Below, in pieces: positions 1 to 12,060 of a stretch of DNA of 64,000 nt. The notes under the pieces were generated by a model. The model was not told the origin of the DNA and made no database searches. It saw nothing but the letters and a program-made list of their open reading frames with translations. The stretch is from Xylogone sp. PMI_703 (Eukaryota; Ascomycota; Leotiomycetes). The stretch lies in NCBI GenBank assembly GCA_021399445.1, contig JAJTUQ010000007.1, positions 1,116,001-1,180,000 of the forward strand, read 5' to 3'. The translations under genes were made by a program, and so were the position numbers. Position 1 is the stretch's first letter. Every line of letters starts with the position of its first letter.

Positions 1-35
1 CTATTAGAAAGGCTTAGGGAAAAAAATCAGTCAAC

Positions 36-820
36 ATGGTTCTAAGTGCAATTCACCACTTGGGCACCTTCCTGCTATTGGCAGCCGCCGTCCTTCTCCT
101 CATCACCTCCATCTCCGCTCCTGTCGTCAACGACTTCGCCCTTCTCAAGGTCAAGTTGACCAACTCGAGTGATTTCCACCGTTCGCAAATATCATTTGGT
201 TCATACGGATACTGCATTCTCAATGCCGCGCCAGCTAAGTATGTCCGCCTTTTCGCTCCTATATACACCTACCTTTGCAATATGATCATATCTAACAATA
301 CAACAGTACCCAACAAGACTGGTGCACTGGTAGCCACATTGGCTACAACCCAGCAGCAACGATCAACGGCATCGACCAGGACAACTTCTCCGATGCCACC
401 AGGGACTCCGTGAGGGCACTGACCCGTGTCATGGTCTTGCACCCGATTGCCTGTGGTCTAGCATGGATCGCCTTCTTCATCGCTCTAGGAAGTGGTATTT
501 TCGGTTCCGTCATCGCAGCTCTTCTCTCCGCTCTCACATTCATCGTCAGCGTTGTCGTTATGGCTTGCGACTTTGCCCTCTTCGGCATCATCAAGCACCA
601 CGTAAACAACAACGGTAATGGTGCCCATGCATACTACAGCGTCGCCATCTGGACTGTCATGGCAGCTACAATTGCGCTATTCATTGCTACCTTTATGGTG
701 CTTTTGGGCTGCTGCGCAAGGAGACGGGAGAGAAGAAACGCACGTGTGGTTACCAAGGAGGGATATGCGAACGGAACTGTCCCTACAAGACGACGATTCT
801 GGCAGAGACGCCGCTATTAA
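36..820 (+). CDS. SUR7/PalI-family four-TM membrane protein
   Basis: Two exons (36-238 and 307-820) joined across a 68-nt intron with donor GTATGT, branch CTAAC near 292 and acceptor CAACAG; phase is kept and the product is 238 aa. The N-terminus holds a hydrophobic helix (about residues 9-30), followed by an extracellular loop containing FGSYGYC, which resembles the FGxFGYC signature of the PalI/Rim9 and SUR7 families. Three further helices lie at about 111-133, 135-165 and 177-200, and the tail is short and basic (CCARRRERR). In this superfamily the proteins sit in the plasma membrane, in eisosomes or in the ambient-pH signalling complex. It lacks the long cytoplasmic tail of true PalI, so I read it as a short SUR7/Pun1-like paralogue rather than the pH regulator itself. 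The ATG follows an A-rich leader. The family call is fairly firm; the precise role is not known. Confidence 0.8.
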
Positions 821-1765
821 ATGACGATCGATCTCTTGAGATTGGGTCATATTAATGTCTAATCTCCCTGGACCTTCTAATACCTGGAGGTCTCTTAATT
901 GAGGGAACAACATCCACTCATTTCACATCACTTTACTTCAAGCCATGGCAAATGTTATGGTATGAAAATATTATAATGAACAGAGAACGGCTTTCTCAGC
1001 ATCGGTCCTTTTCGCGCGTGTTGGCATGTTGGTTGGTGGGGGTGGTTGTGTCCGGCCAGGAGTTAAAATGATACCTCTTTTCTTTTCAGCGCAGAGATTC
1101 GCGTTTATCGAACGATGGAGCTCTTTATATTTCACTACTAGTTGTCCTTCCTTGAACTGATATGAAGTTACGAATTGTTAAATAATTTAAGATGATGAGG
1201 GGATGGGTTGCAAGACTGATAATTATGATACCAAATTAAATTCAAATCAAATTAAATCAGATTAGTCCAATCATCTAATCTACATTGAATAATACAGTGA
1301 ATTGCTTTGAGCTAGATAGTGAACACAACAAAACATGGGAGTCCTTCCCTTAAGACCTTTTGATATCTACATGGCATGTAGTTGTGCTCATGCTGCTAAA
1401 GTGTCACCTTCTGCCTCAGCTTCTGCAAGACTTGTATACTCTACAGCTATGGTAGGTCGGATCGTCTAGCATCCAGCCTTTGTAGACCATAATTATCAAG
1501 GAAAAAGAATATATTGACTTGTAAATAGAATATAAAAATTTGACAGCGAGTATCATAATGACAACAAAGATACAGGGTGTGTCAAGTACACCACACATCT
1601 TCACACGTTCATGGAATAAAACTATAAACCACATGATATGATTGCTAACATTATAATATCATACACAATTATAATGGAACAAATTGCATTCCAGGGAGTT
1701 AATAAAAAGGGACTTGTATTTGGAAGCTTCCAACCCCTATTTATGGCTTGGCGGCAGAACTACCA
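821..1765. other. intergenic, AT-rich
   Basis: This is the 3' flank of the SUR7/PalI-like gene, with AT-rich stretches such as repeated caaattaaat words at 1230-1260. I see no coding signal. It ends at the stop codon of the decayed minus-strand sequence at 1766. Confidence 0.5.
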
Positions 1766-3112
1766 CTATGCGGGTTTACCTAGACTGTCAACATTCTCCA
1801 CACCCGATTTGGTACGAAGCAGCTGCTGGATTGACAGCGCAACCATACTCTCATTGTAATGGTGATTGAGAGTTTGGTGCTCTGGTATCTCTTCTAGGAG
1901 CTTATTCATCGCCTCTCTCGCCTTTTGGATGGCGGCGCTCCACTGGTCCATAACACCCCGGCTTTGCGCATAAGTTACCCGCCTTCCCCCGGAAGTCTCT
2001 CAGCTTTTCAGCGGAGAGATTGATATGGTACTGCATGTTTGCTGTCATTGCACGCAGTGGGAAGTTATTACGGGTATCGGTTCCATCCGAAACCCATGCT
2101 TCGTGGGCTCGCTCAACAAGTATCGTGTTCTGCTCCAGGAAGCCAATGTACTTCTGGGCCAAAAGGATCCGGGCTTTGTGGTCTTTGGAGAATTTCGGCC
2201 ATTTCTTGATATCGTTGCTGATACCTCAAGGTAAAACTTATCGTGACCAAAAGCCGTGGATGAGTAAACACCGTTGCCGTACAAGTCGGAATATGTATCA
2301 AAGATTTGCAGACTGACCAATATAGCTATTGAGGCCGAGGAAGCCGAGGAGAGGCAAAGCTAGATTAGTATCCGATACCTGACGCGCTGGGCTTCCGGGA
2401 CTCAGCATTCTGGGGTGAGATTGACCTGGCACGATATGAGTAACGAGATCGAGAACGCTGAGGGGAAGCAGAGCGAGGGTCCCGTGCTCTTGGGGGTGAT
2501 ATGTCTCCATGTTTATGATTCTCTTCAACGATCTTCATGTTGGTGTCAGTTCTTTGGAATGTTCCACCATGCTCATCCCCCGGGAGCACAATGGTATTCC
2601 GCATATGAGAGGCTTGCTCCTCTACAATCCTCTGTGCCTCTTCATCATTAAAGGTCTCTGGCAGTCTTCTCTTTTTGGTAGCTTCTCTATACTCCTGACT
2701 GCGGTTCTTTAAATTTTGTTTTCTCTTGTCATTGTTTCTCATTCGCCGTGGTCGGGACCGTCTCTTCTTTGCCTTGTACAAAATACTCCTCAGTAGAATC
2801 CCAAAAGCAACAGGTTAACAATATGCATGGATAATAGAAACAAATACTCACGTGGTCTCTGTCGGCCACAGCCCCACCGATCCCTTGAAGAGATTCAGGT
2901 GTATTCGCATTGCGCTGGCTTGAATAAAGTGCCTGGGTGATGGCAATCGCGAAGCCTGTCTCGATCAGAGGCCGAATTGTTCCTCCAAGGGAGTCCCACC
3001 ACACCATCTCCTCACGATCAGTGTCAAACGACACGGACTTGAGAATTCCCATCAGACATTTCTTGTAGTCCACATCCAGAGCACTAGCGCTTTCCTGGTT
3101 TGCAGGGAGCAT
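1766..3112 (-). pseudogene. decayed multi-exon gene, RS/basic-rich central part
   Basis: Minus-strand coding remnants run from an ATG at 3112 to a stop at 1766. The order is: a segment with the words WWDSLGGTIRPL and PESLQGIGGAVADRD; a basic, Arg/Ser-rich segment (about 2780-2378) with KKRRSRPRR and RSRSRYSYRARS; then helical segments with DIKKWPKF and MDQWSAAIQKAREA. One intron still looks sound: donor GTATCGG near 2378, branch CTAAT, acceptor CAATAG near 2327, phase kept. The reading frame breaks at least twice: a one-base slip near 2222, just after FYLE, and another in a G-run near 1985. The first intron (donor GTGAGT near 2850) does not restore phase with any acceptor I could find. I do not recognise the family. 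It may be the C-terminal part of the exonuclease-like gene directly upstream, or a separate dead gene. Confidence 0.5.
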
Positions 3113-3468
3113 GGATGAGCACTGGTCGAGTCCAGTATCCGCGAGCTTGCTCCATTCCTTCCGTCTTGTAGAATCAGCTTAATCTTTCTGTTCTTTGAAG
3201 TGAAATAAGAGAAAAGCCCAATCATATTCACTCTAAAAGTCCTCTCTGAACACAAAACAAGACCGTTTCCGAATCTTGCGTTTTAGGGCTGATTGAAACT
3301 TTTTGAACGTTCCCATAGGGGCACACTGTTGTAGTGCTCATCTCTACCCTTGAAAACAAATTCTTCCGCTACAAAATGTTTGTAATCGAAGGCAGGGATA
3401 CCGCCATCATGAAATAGCTTCCGGGTCGTATCTTCTGTAAGTGTTACCCAATACCATTCAGTATCCAC
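3100..3468 (-). pseudogene. second, truncated copy of a DEDD-exonuclease-like module
   Basis: This stretch encodes WVTLTEDTTRKLFHDGGIPAF, then DYKHFV..EFVFKG, and after a stop (near 3285) a run with LCSERTF and KLILQDGRN. Each part aligns by eye with the neighbouring copy at 3458-4234 (TVTAEAMENLLTNGAIPTF, NYKHFV..DFVFK, MCTEKEF, IVLQARHN). The copy starts abruptly inside the first conserved block, so the CFDFE motif is missing. It lies head-to-tail right behind copy 1, and the frame differs by one base at the join. It is therefore a tandem duplicate that has decayed. Downstream it runs into the unidentified remnant starting at 3112. Confidence 0.55.
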
Positions 3469-4234
3469 GAATTAGGTACTTGAAATAGGCAGCCAGTTCC
3501 CAGTGTGCATCATTCACGCCAACGTGTAAATTGAGATTCTGTATTTGACTTGATTATCCGAATATCCGAATGCACTGCGAATGATTTTCTCAATTCCGGG
3601 CACTTCGTTTGGTCGGTTTGCCAGTCCGCGGTACAAATATTGAAACTCAACCCACTTGGGGCTGTCTTTATCTCCTAGGCACTTATCCAACAAGTTAGTC
3701 TGTAAGAACTCCTTGACAAACTTCGCCTCGTTATGTCGAGCCTGCAGTACGATCTAGGCGTTGCTATACTGTTCTGTGAAATTATAGAAGAATTGTGTAA
3801 CCATTGCCTTGAATTCCTTCTCCGTGCACATTGTTGTAGACTCGGGAAAGGTGGTGAGCCACGGTCGGTTGAATCCCTTTTCTCGTGCCCATCTGGGAAC
3901 TTTGTTTCTGTATAGATGTAGATTCTTAAACACGAAATCCTGCACGACGAAATGCTTATAGTTAAATGTAGGAATAGCGCCGTTGGTCAAAAGATTCTCC
4001 ATGGCTTCTGCTGTGACTGTTACCCAAGCAACACCAAGCTCAGAATAATGTTCGTTTCTTGTCCTCGGATCGCAATACTTCTCAAAGTCGAAGCATAGCA
4101 TAGTGATACCAACAAGGTTGTGGTTCGAGCGAACCTCCGAGATATTGAAGAAAAAAAAGGTAGTGCCGATGAAATCATTGGTTCATTGATCCAAGGGAGG
4201 CTCCGGGTATGTCTTCAATCAGAAGCCTTGGCAT
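3458..4234 (-). pseudogene. decayed Gfd2/YDR514C-like (RNase H-fold, DEDD) exonuclease-like gene, copy 1
   Basis: The longest piece carries MLCFDFEKY...YSELGVAWV, which matches the first DEDD exonuclease block (D-x-E followed by an E-[IL]-G strand). Further on, HVGVNDAHWEL fits the last H-x4-D block of the DEDDh class. Between them an in-frame TAG (near 3750) interrupts QYSNA and IVLQARHNEAKF; a one-base slip near 3525 is needed to reach the H-x4-D block; and the likely start (ATG at 4234, MPRLLIEDIPG) is out of frame with the rest. With at least two frame breaks plus a stop this is a pseudogene. The family name rests on motif memory and should be confirmed by a profile search. The flank at 4540-4600 is pyrimidine-rich on the coding strand, as expected for its old promoter. 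Confidence 0.5.
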
Positions 4235-5399
4235 TGTTGGATTAGCTTTACAAGAGGGATAATCTCTTAGAGGTCGATATCCCTAAATCCAATGGAAATT
4301 GATAAGTCTCGATGATGATTGATAGATTGTATGAAGGTCACCTTGATGGATCGTATGGAGTGGTTTCAATGATGGAGGAAGAAGGCAGACGAATCTGAAA
4401 GCTTTGTATTCTATCATCTGAGTCTTACGAAATTCTGTCATCAACGTCTTGATGTTATCTCTGCCAAAGACGTAGCATGAGCGTTCCTTGGATCAATGAA
4501 CCACAGTGGAAACATTGAGGTGTTCCTTGGAATCCCGTTAGATAGAGAGATAAATATGGAAGAAGGAGAGAGAGAAAGAAAGGGGGGTGTTGAGGCTTTT
4601 TATATTCAATAGCGCCACCCTAAAATGTACTAACATTTATTGAATACTATTATTGAGAAGATTGAATGCGAAGTCCAAGTTGATAAGGAGAATATTTGTT
4701 GTGAATATCCGTGGTGAATGGATATTCACTAGATATTCACCAGGACTGAAAGTGCGAAAAGGGCTGAAACGAGAACCGGCCGGCGGTATTGATGCCTCTG
4801 GAACCTCTACTTAAGAATAAGACAAGAAGACAGGGGCTGTTCTAACATATCTACAACTTCGGCCCCGCTCAAATAACCTCCAAAAGGAAAGGGGAAAAAC
4901 AACAAACCTCAATGCCCAGTGAATCAGCAGCCGGCACAAATGTAGGAGTTTATATTCATGTATCATCTCATCTAATCTCCCCATCTTAATAGTGAATTCT
5001 AGATCTCCTTTTCTCTTTTTCTCTAACCATTTTGAAGACTACATTGAATATTATTACTCCACATATGTTGAAATATTTAAGTATGTAGGACGAAGAAAAT
5101 AATATGTATAAATATGTATATATTCAATTAAATTCACAATCCCCGTTGATTTCGAGTGAATCTTAATTTCCACAAGGCTAAAGACTGATTCAATCCATCC
5201 AAGTCATAAGGGAGAAACAATTCTTATTCATCTAAAGTTCAGCCGCGCTTTGCTTGTGTCAATGCATAAAATCCCGTATTTTTTGAGAGTTAAGACAAGA
5301 AGTGTTGTTACTGTGAACCAACACCAGAGAAGTTCCGGATATATGCAGAAATGTTAAAGGCGAAGAAAAACCAGCATCTTTGTTCGTATGGCCCTTGTA
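4235..5399. other. intergenic: old promoter of the exonuclease-like relic and 3' flank of psd2
   Basis: A purine tract at 4548-4597 (CT-rich on the minus strand) is the kind of tract often found just upstream of fungal start sites and faces the relic at 4234. From about 4620 to 5300 the DNA is AT-rich with no coding signal. A partial repeat of the words gttcattgatccaaggga / ccttggatcaatgaacc (near 4190 and 4493) forms an imperfect inverted pair about 300 nt apart. Confidence 0.45.
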
Positions 5400-8300
5400 C
5401 TAGCCAGCTAGACTCGCGGTGGGAGCGTTTGTAGGTGCGGGGGCCAAGCTGCCTTCAATTCTGCGTTTCGCGTCCGCCAGTTCTGACTCGGTGATATCCT
5501 CGTCTTTCTTGCGCATATCCGGTGTAAATTGCGGTTGTTGTGGAGAGTGACCTATTGACATGCCGACGCGGATCTATAAGAACGGTCAGTAAACAGTATA
5601 CAAAACAATTCAGAAATAAGCGCAAATTGTTACATACCAGAGTCTCTAAAGCACCACTGGAATTATTCGCAAGATCATCATCAAATTTCATCACGCCCTC
5701 TTCAAACAGCAACAACACAGTGCTTCCACCAAACTTGAAATAACCCAGCTCCTCTGCACGATGGACTTGGTCACCAGCTTTACGTGTAATGACCGTACTA
5801 CCGACCATCATGGCACCCACACAAACGACCATAACTCGCCCATGAGCAACAGAGTCAATTGGTACCAGGACGCGAACGTTCTCGCCGTAGACATCCAACG
5901 CTGAACGAATAGCCATGGGGTTAACGGTGTAGTATTCTCCTTCGATAGTCTTTGGTGTGCCTAGAACGCCGTCCACAGGGATGTGGAAACGGTGGTAATC
6001 CTGAGGCGCTAAACGGAAGATTCCTAGTGCACCGTTGGTATAGCGTTTCGCATCCTCGGGGTAAGCGTTTCCTAAGAGCCGCTCAAGGGAGAATTCTCGT
6101 CCCTTAACCCAGATCTTGGTAGCTTCATCTATGCGGTTAAAGACTACGGTTCGGCAATCTGCGGGTGACACAATAATGTGTGGGTTATCAGGTGCTGAGC
6201 AAGGTCTTGCCCCCGGTTTCAATTCACGGTAGAAGAATTCGTTGAAATTCTTGAACTCCTCGAGCGGTAATTTGACCTCATCTAGGTTGAGTTGATGGAA
6301 GTTGATGAACTTGGGGATCTCGGCCTTCGAAGCTGGATCATCATATTTGATGCCTTGCTTGATACTAAGGCTACGCAGGAGCTTTCGAACTGTGAATGTG
6401 TTAGCGGCGATATTTTTCTGAGTGAAACAATAATCCGAATAAGCTTAATGTAAATAGTGGGACATACTTTTCTTTGCTTCCATATCCTTAGATTTCAGCC
6501 CCTTGTATAGTAGCCTAATTCCAAGACGAACGTAAACGCTCATACGCTCTTCGTTTATTTGTCCAGTAATCCGGTCTTGGACCAAAATATTAGCGGAATT
6601 GGCGCCAATTTTGTAGCCACCATACGAGATCTTTGTGATGACCTTAGAATACCATTTCCTCTGAGCTTGGCTCGAAGTCACAAAACCACCCATGACAAAC
6701 TCATTAACTTGGCGCCAATCTGAGCTTGCACAGGTAGCAATATGTGTAATAATATCAGCATCTGAGCGTTTCTGCAACCGAGGTTGATGGCAGATCGGAC
6801 ATTCCTGAATCTCAACGACATGTTCTTCTCCCTTGTCATTAAGATCGTCCTTGTCTATGTACTCCCCTTCTTCGCCGTTATCATCCATTGGAGGAACAGT
6901 CTGTGTAGAAACTCCGGATGGGGTGTCTTCGTTGATCGCTGTGTCTCCAGAAATAGACGGTGAGTCGCTCGTTGGCTGACCGCCGATTTGGGTAGGCAAG
7001 ATATTCTTTATTGTGGAAGAATCAGGCATTAGCCCCTTTACTTTATCAGCGACTGATGGCTTGGCTTTCTCTTTGAGCTGATCTTCCAGACAGATAACAG
7101 CCTCATCATATGTGAGAATATTCTCCTCCGCATTCTTGCCGAATCTGCCAAAAAAGGAGTCTATGGTGGACTCTTTCAAAGTAGATCCCAGTGCGTCTAA
7201 CATAGTCGTGAGCTCAACCTTGCCAATACATCCACTTTCATCCGTGTCATATTGCTTTAACATAGCACGCCAGAATTGCTGACGAAGTGCAGGATATGGA
7301 AGATATTTCGCTTTTATGTACAGCTGAGGGCTGTGCTTCTCTTCCCACTTTTCAGTATTCTTAAGTTTGAGCGGAATTGTAAAGGTGTGGAAACCAGGGT
7401 CTACACGTTCCTCGGTACCATCGTTGGAGTCGGGGACGTTGAGCTGAGGGATGTTGTCGCTAGTAACCTGACTCAATGGGTTGCTTGCTGCAGAAGCGGT
7501 CGGTGTAGATGTTCCGGAACCATTTCCATTTCCACTGAGTGCTCTTGGACCTAGGGGAGGACGGGGGGTCTTGTTAATGCTTTGAGAGGAATTGGATCGC
7601 GATAGAGGTATTTTAAATCTCTTCTTGCTAGGTGCTGGGGTAGGATTGACATCTGGATCTTCTAATACATAAAGACCAGTTTCTGGGTTTGCCTCTGGCG
7701 CCGTATTGGTAATTTCCTGTACTGGGAGTACAGTAGAAGCAACGAAGTCGTTACCAGAGAGCTTGTCCCTGTCAATAACAGTAAATGACATCGAATATGA
7801 CTGTTCATTCCTGAGGACATGGAAAATCATCTTCTCGTTGAACACTGGGTTGAGATTATGGCGTATGACTCGAGTTCGGTACGTCTTCTTCCCTAATGAT
7901 GCCACAATGAAGGGATCCATATCAAAGGAAGTTCTGGTCATATTTCGCTCGGGTGGGAGATCCGTAACCTTCGTCAGCTCAAGGAAGATAATGCCAACTA
8001 CATCACTACCATTGCCAAACTCGTATGCACCTAGTCGCTTCTTCTTCTTCAGTCCTTTGAGTCGCAATATTCGCTTCCTCTTTTCCGCGGCATCTTGTTT
8101 TGTGGGATCATCAGTCTCATCACTAGGTTCTTCTTCCTCATCTAACATATCATCCAGATCATCTGGCGAGCCACTCGCTCCGCTTGTTGTCTGTGTCGGT
8201 GTCACGCTGCCAGAGATGTCTAGACCGCCTGTGAGAATTTTGAGCTTCTCTAGGACTTCCTGCGGGGTGGCGCTCGTATTCGTGGAGTCGAACAACGTAA

Positions 8301-8959
8301 ATTGTAGCAGGATCTCGCCCGAAACTGGAAAGCTTTTCTTGCCTCCAGATCTCTTGCTTTTCAAAGGGTACCATGTGGGCTCCACTTGCGTTTTGCCTTC
8401 CGAAAAGACATCTTCGAGAGCGAGATCAAATTCACCCAGATAATCCTTGCCAAATCTATCCTTGTCCCAACAGATACACTCCAGGAGTAGATCCTTCACA
8501 CTAGATACAGGCATCGTCAACGTTGTGTTCCATTCTGGGTTCAGAGTCTTGGGAACGTATTGTGTCGTTTGCTTTGAATCGCCCAGGGTTAAAACTAGGT
8601 ACTACAGTTAGTTAGCATCATGCCACTCCAAAGCATCGATGGTGGAATCAGAATTATCCTTACCGGGTCCGAGGTGCCATTTTTATCTCTCGCAGCAAGA
8701 TTATTACCCTGTATTTCGCATCAAGTCAGTGCCCCGAATCTAGTTGCTGCCAGTTGGTAAAATCGCAAGAGGGCGCGCTTACCCTCAACACGACCACCTT
8801 CAACGTCAGCCCATTGACTTTTGGGCTCTCAGGGCCAGAAGTATCCATCGCGCCTGATTTTGCGGCTGGTGGATTCGGACTCGTGCTCCGACTGTTGCTT
8901 GTGCTGTTCTGTCCTCCCGTACGCGACTTCAAACGGTTGGGAAGTGGCAGATAGACCAT
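5400..8959 (-). CDS. psd2: C2-domain phosphatidylserine decarboxylase (type II, Psd2-like)
   Basis: Five exons (8959-8783, 8708-8664, 8601-6468, 6389-5638, 5573-5400) join in phase to 1093 aa, the usual size for fungal Psd2. The enzyme turns phosphatidylserine into phosphatidylethanolamine in endosome/Golgi membranes and uses a pyruvoyl group made by self-cleavage. Order of parts: Ser/Pro-rich N-terminus; first C2 domain (about 50-165, with NNLAARDKNGTSDPY); an acidic stretch (about 220-237); second C2 (about 275-340); an EF-hand-like loop DTDESGCIGKVE (about 525-540); a Cys/His motif ECPICHQP...HIATC (about 680-706); then the catalytic domain from about 750. The self-cleavage site is FGGST, cut between Gly1007 and Ser1008. 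DYHRFHIP and the C-terminal RVGMSIG are also typical. All donors are GTAAGC/GTAAGG/GTATGT type. The ATG at 8959 has a good context (ACCATGG on the opposite strand). Confidence 0.95.
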
Positions 8960-11900
8960 GGCGTCTGGGTGATAACGAGAGGGCCTATGGAATAAGTACT
9001 ATCTTGCTTGCCCGCACAGCCTAGTAGGAATCCAACCTTTGGGCCTTTAGGCTGGCAGACTTGCTAAGGGATTGGATTCTCGCGACACAGGAAGCTGAGG
9101 GAAGCTGGGCCTTGGCTGGGACCAAGCCGCCCGGGTTGGGATTGGGCGAGCAGTGCTTGAAAGTGACGCAAGTAGGGGACTTGTTATGCGAGCTTGTGCA
9201 AAGCTCCTTGTTCTTGGTGGTCTCGGTGGTGTGCGGGGTTCTGAGGGCCTCAGTCACAATCTCCGTCTCTCAGGCAATTTCTGGACACGGTTCTATCCCC
9301 TTCAACGCATCAATTGAAAAGAGATGGAAAACAGATCGCAGGAATTCTTGGACCTGGGAAAGAGGTGAAGTAAGTACTGCTATACCCTACTGTATCAGCT
9401 AGCTGGGCAGATGCTCCAATTATTACCGCTGGCCGTTATACCGTCAGTCTGGGGCAGACCGCCACCGTACAAGAGTCTTGGTTGGTTAGGCCACGGGGGA
9501 AGAGGATTGGCAGGATCCACCAGCAGTCAGGAGAGAGCATTCGAGAAAGACAACTGCAAACATGACGAATACTCGCCTGTACACACGACACGCGGAATAT
9601 CATTGGCACCGTCATAATCGCCGAGGCTGAGGGCAGCAGCAGCAGATACATACTCTACAAAGCACGGGAGGATGAGATTCTATTTTGTCGCAGCAGCATG
9701 AAACCTGTCCGGCACAGACAGCCCAATCTGGCGGATCAGCCGGAGGGATGTGACAGGCCACTGCTTGAACCATTCTCATCGCCTCTGCTCAGCATTGGCT
9801 GTATATTTAGCATATGATTTCATTGTGGGATCTCCTGTTCTCCCCATATCAACAGAACGCGTTTCGCCTCGCCTTCCAAGAGTATGGCCGATGCTAACTG
9901 CTGTCTAGGGCCTTTAGCAGCTATCTAGTGCTCGGTTCTGCCCCGGACTACCCGGCAAAATACAGCAGCAGGCTTGGCTACACGTATCTGCATGCTTGGA
10001 GGTACAGTGCTGTTCTGTACTTGTACAATAATACTGTGGTATCTTTCACGCGACACCCAGGCAAGCCATGTCAATGAACACTTCAACCTGCTACAACATG
10101 TTACGCGTATAGAACATCCGGAATACGCACAACCGGGTATCTCCATACAAGGTTAAATAATGAGGCTGAGATTACGTTGCATGCATATCGAGCATTGCAT
10201 TATATCAAACCCCGTACGGGTGGTGAGAGATCAGTATCTGTACGTGCTAGATAAAGCAAGACGCACAGCTACATCTTTGAAGTCTCCTTATGCTCCAATT
10301 GCGAATACCTTCTCCAAGCAGAAACCGGGCTATTCCAGTCTTCGTTCGACTCCATTGGTTCTTTGCCTGTATAGGTGTACGTTGTCTCATGGTTATATCG
10401 TACTGTGCCTAGTTCGGAAATAGGGGTCCTCAGCAGTAGTTCCTACCCCCACCAAACTCACCCGGGGAGGTGGCACTTTACCCGTAACGTTGCCACAGGC
10501 ACATTGAGACTCAACACAACATCGGGAGGAAAATCCAGGAACATGAATTACGCATAATATTAATGCTGCTCTTACTAAGTCCCTCAGTAATCATCAGGGA
10601 TAGCTATGAGGATGGTTGGAGGGTTTGGTGACAGGAGGGTTCCAACCTCGCCAGTCTAGTTGTTGCTCGCAGGTCGGTCCGCTCATGCAGCTCCTGCATA
10701 TATTTGCAGATAAGAACTGGCCCAAGACAAATCAAAGGCTTGATTGTTGCCAACGATGTGACCGGCTTCAGTATTATTATGCAGCGCTAGAGAAGGAGGA
10801 ACAGTGGACGGGGGCTTGAACCTGCCTCTGCAGTGGTGATTCTAAGACATAGGAGATGTGCAAGGCAGACCGTGCAACAATGATGTCCTCAGGATTTCTT
10901 GACATAATTACCCATTTGGGCTGCTTGTGCATGACAGAAATGAAGCCGACAATGAAAATCTAAGATCTCCTCCTGCTGTGCCAGCATTGGCAGCGTACCG
11001 AATTTCACTGTTTCAATCTCTGACGGAGTCGATGCTGTAGGAATGCAGCCGCAGCGGATCACCAGCCACCACTCTCGCCACCGTCATCCTGCGCCTTATG
11101 TGCTCAATTGCACCCACATGCCTGACACAGCATGAACAATGATCCTCCAGACTGCCTCGACTTCGTATACGGCAGCATTTGCCGGGAGAGCGGACTCTGC
11201 CGTACCTTCCATCGCTCCCGAGCCCGAGTCCGAGCCTTTCCCGAGCGATCCCAACCCAGCTCAGCCGGGAGTGACATATCATATTCACACATCTACGCCA
11301 ACGAAACTGTACCAGATGACGCACAGCAAGGAGAAGAAACTAAAAATGGAAAATGGGTTCTAGCAAATAAACAGATAAGTCACAAATTAGCGCATCAATC
11401 TAGGAATAAGGAATATAGAAGCCTAGAAGCGTCGGTGACGCTCAAACTAGGGCCGGATGAAAAAACGATGAGAAGGGGAGGGTGATATGATGTCTCAGCC
11501 TCGTGCATGCAGGAAAGGAAGTGTCTTACATTTGCACACTAATTATCACGGTGATAGTCCTACTGTACAGCACATTTTAGTCCGATCAGTTATCAGATAT
11601 CTAAAAGCAAAACGGGGAAAGAGACATATCACTTTCACAGCCAGCCTCTAGAGGAGAAGAAGAAGCAAAAACATAAAAGCGGGGATTCTAAGCAGAAGAA
11701 ATTATATAAAAACCGTATGATTTTTCTCCCTTGTCCTTGTCTTCCGCTGAAACATGGATCATGGGGGAATGTGAGAGGGGAGTGTGTGTATTGTGAGAGA
11801 GGACGAGAGATAGCAAGGGGGAAAATAAGTGATGGGACTGGATGGGAGAGGATGGAATGTGGCTCTACGTGTAATGTCCAGCGGAGACCGGTGAAGTGCC

Positions 11901-12060
11901 CTATACGTATGCGAAACAGATCTGTATGATCATATTCCAACTACGTATCGATGTGGTTCCAAAGAATGTACAGCCCTTTGAGCCTTTTAGAAGTGTACTC
12001 GTTAGGTATATAGATCTCTAGACCGTAAAAGATAATAAAGAAGACGTGCCATACACAAGA
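8960..12060. other. 3.1-kb intergenic region
   Basis: This lies between the psd2 start and the 3' end of the FAD oxidoreductase. The open frames here are short, overlap on both strands, lack family motifs and look random. The part next to psd2 (8960-9700) must hold its promoter. From 11600 to 11930 there are purine/pyrimidine-biased tracts. I see no RNA gene or mobile element. Confidence 0.4.

Noticed and set aside
7706..8443. 245-codon plus-strand frame inside psd2
   Set aside because: Exact antisense shadow of the large psd2 exon, which has clear C2 domains.
11132..11485. 117-codon plus-strand frame in the psd2/oxidoreductase spacer
   Set aside because: Overlaps several other open frames, has no motif and no splice structure.
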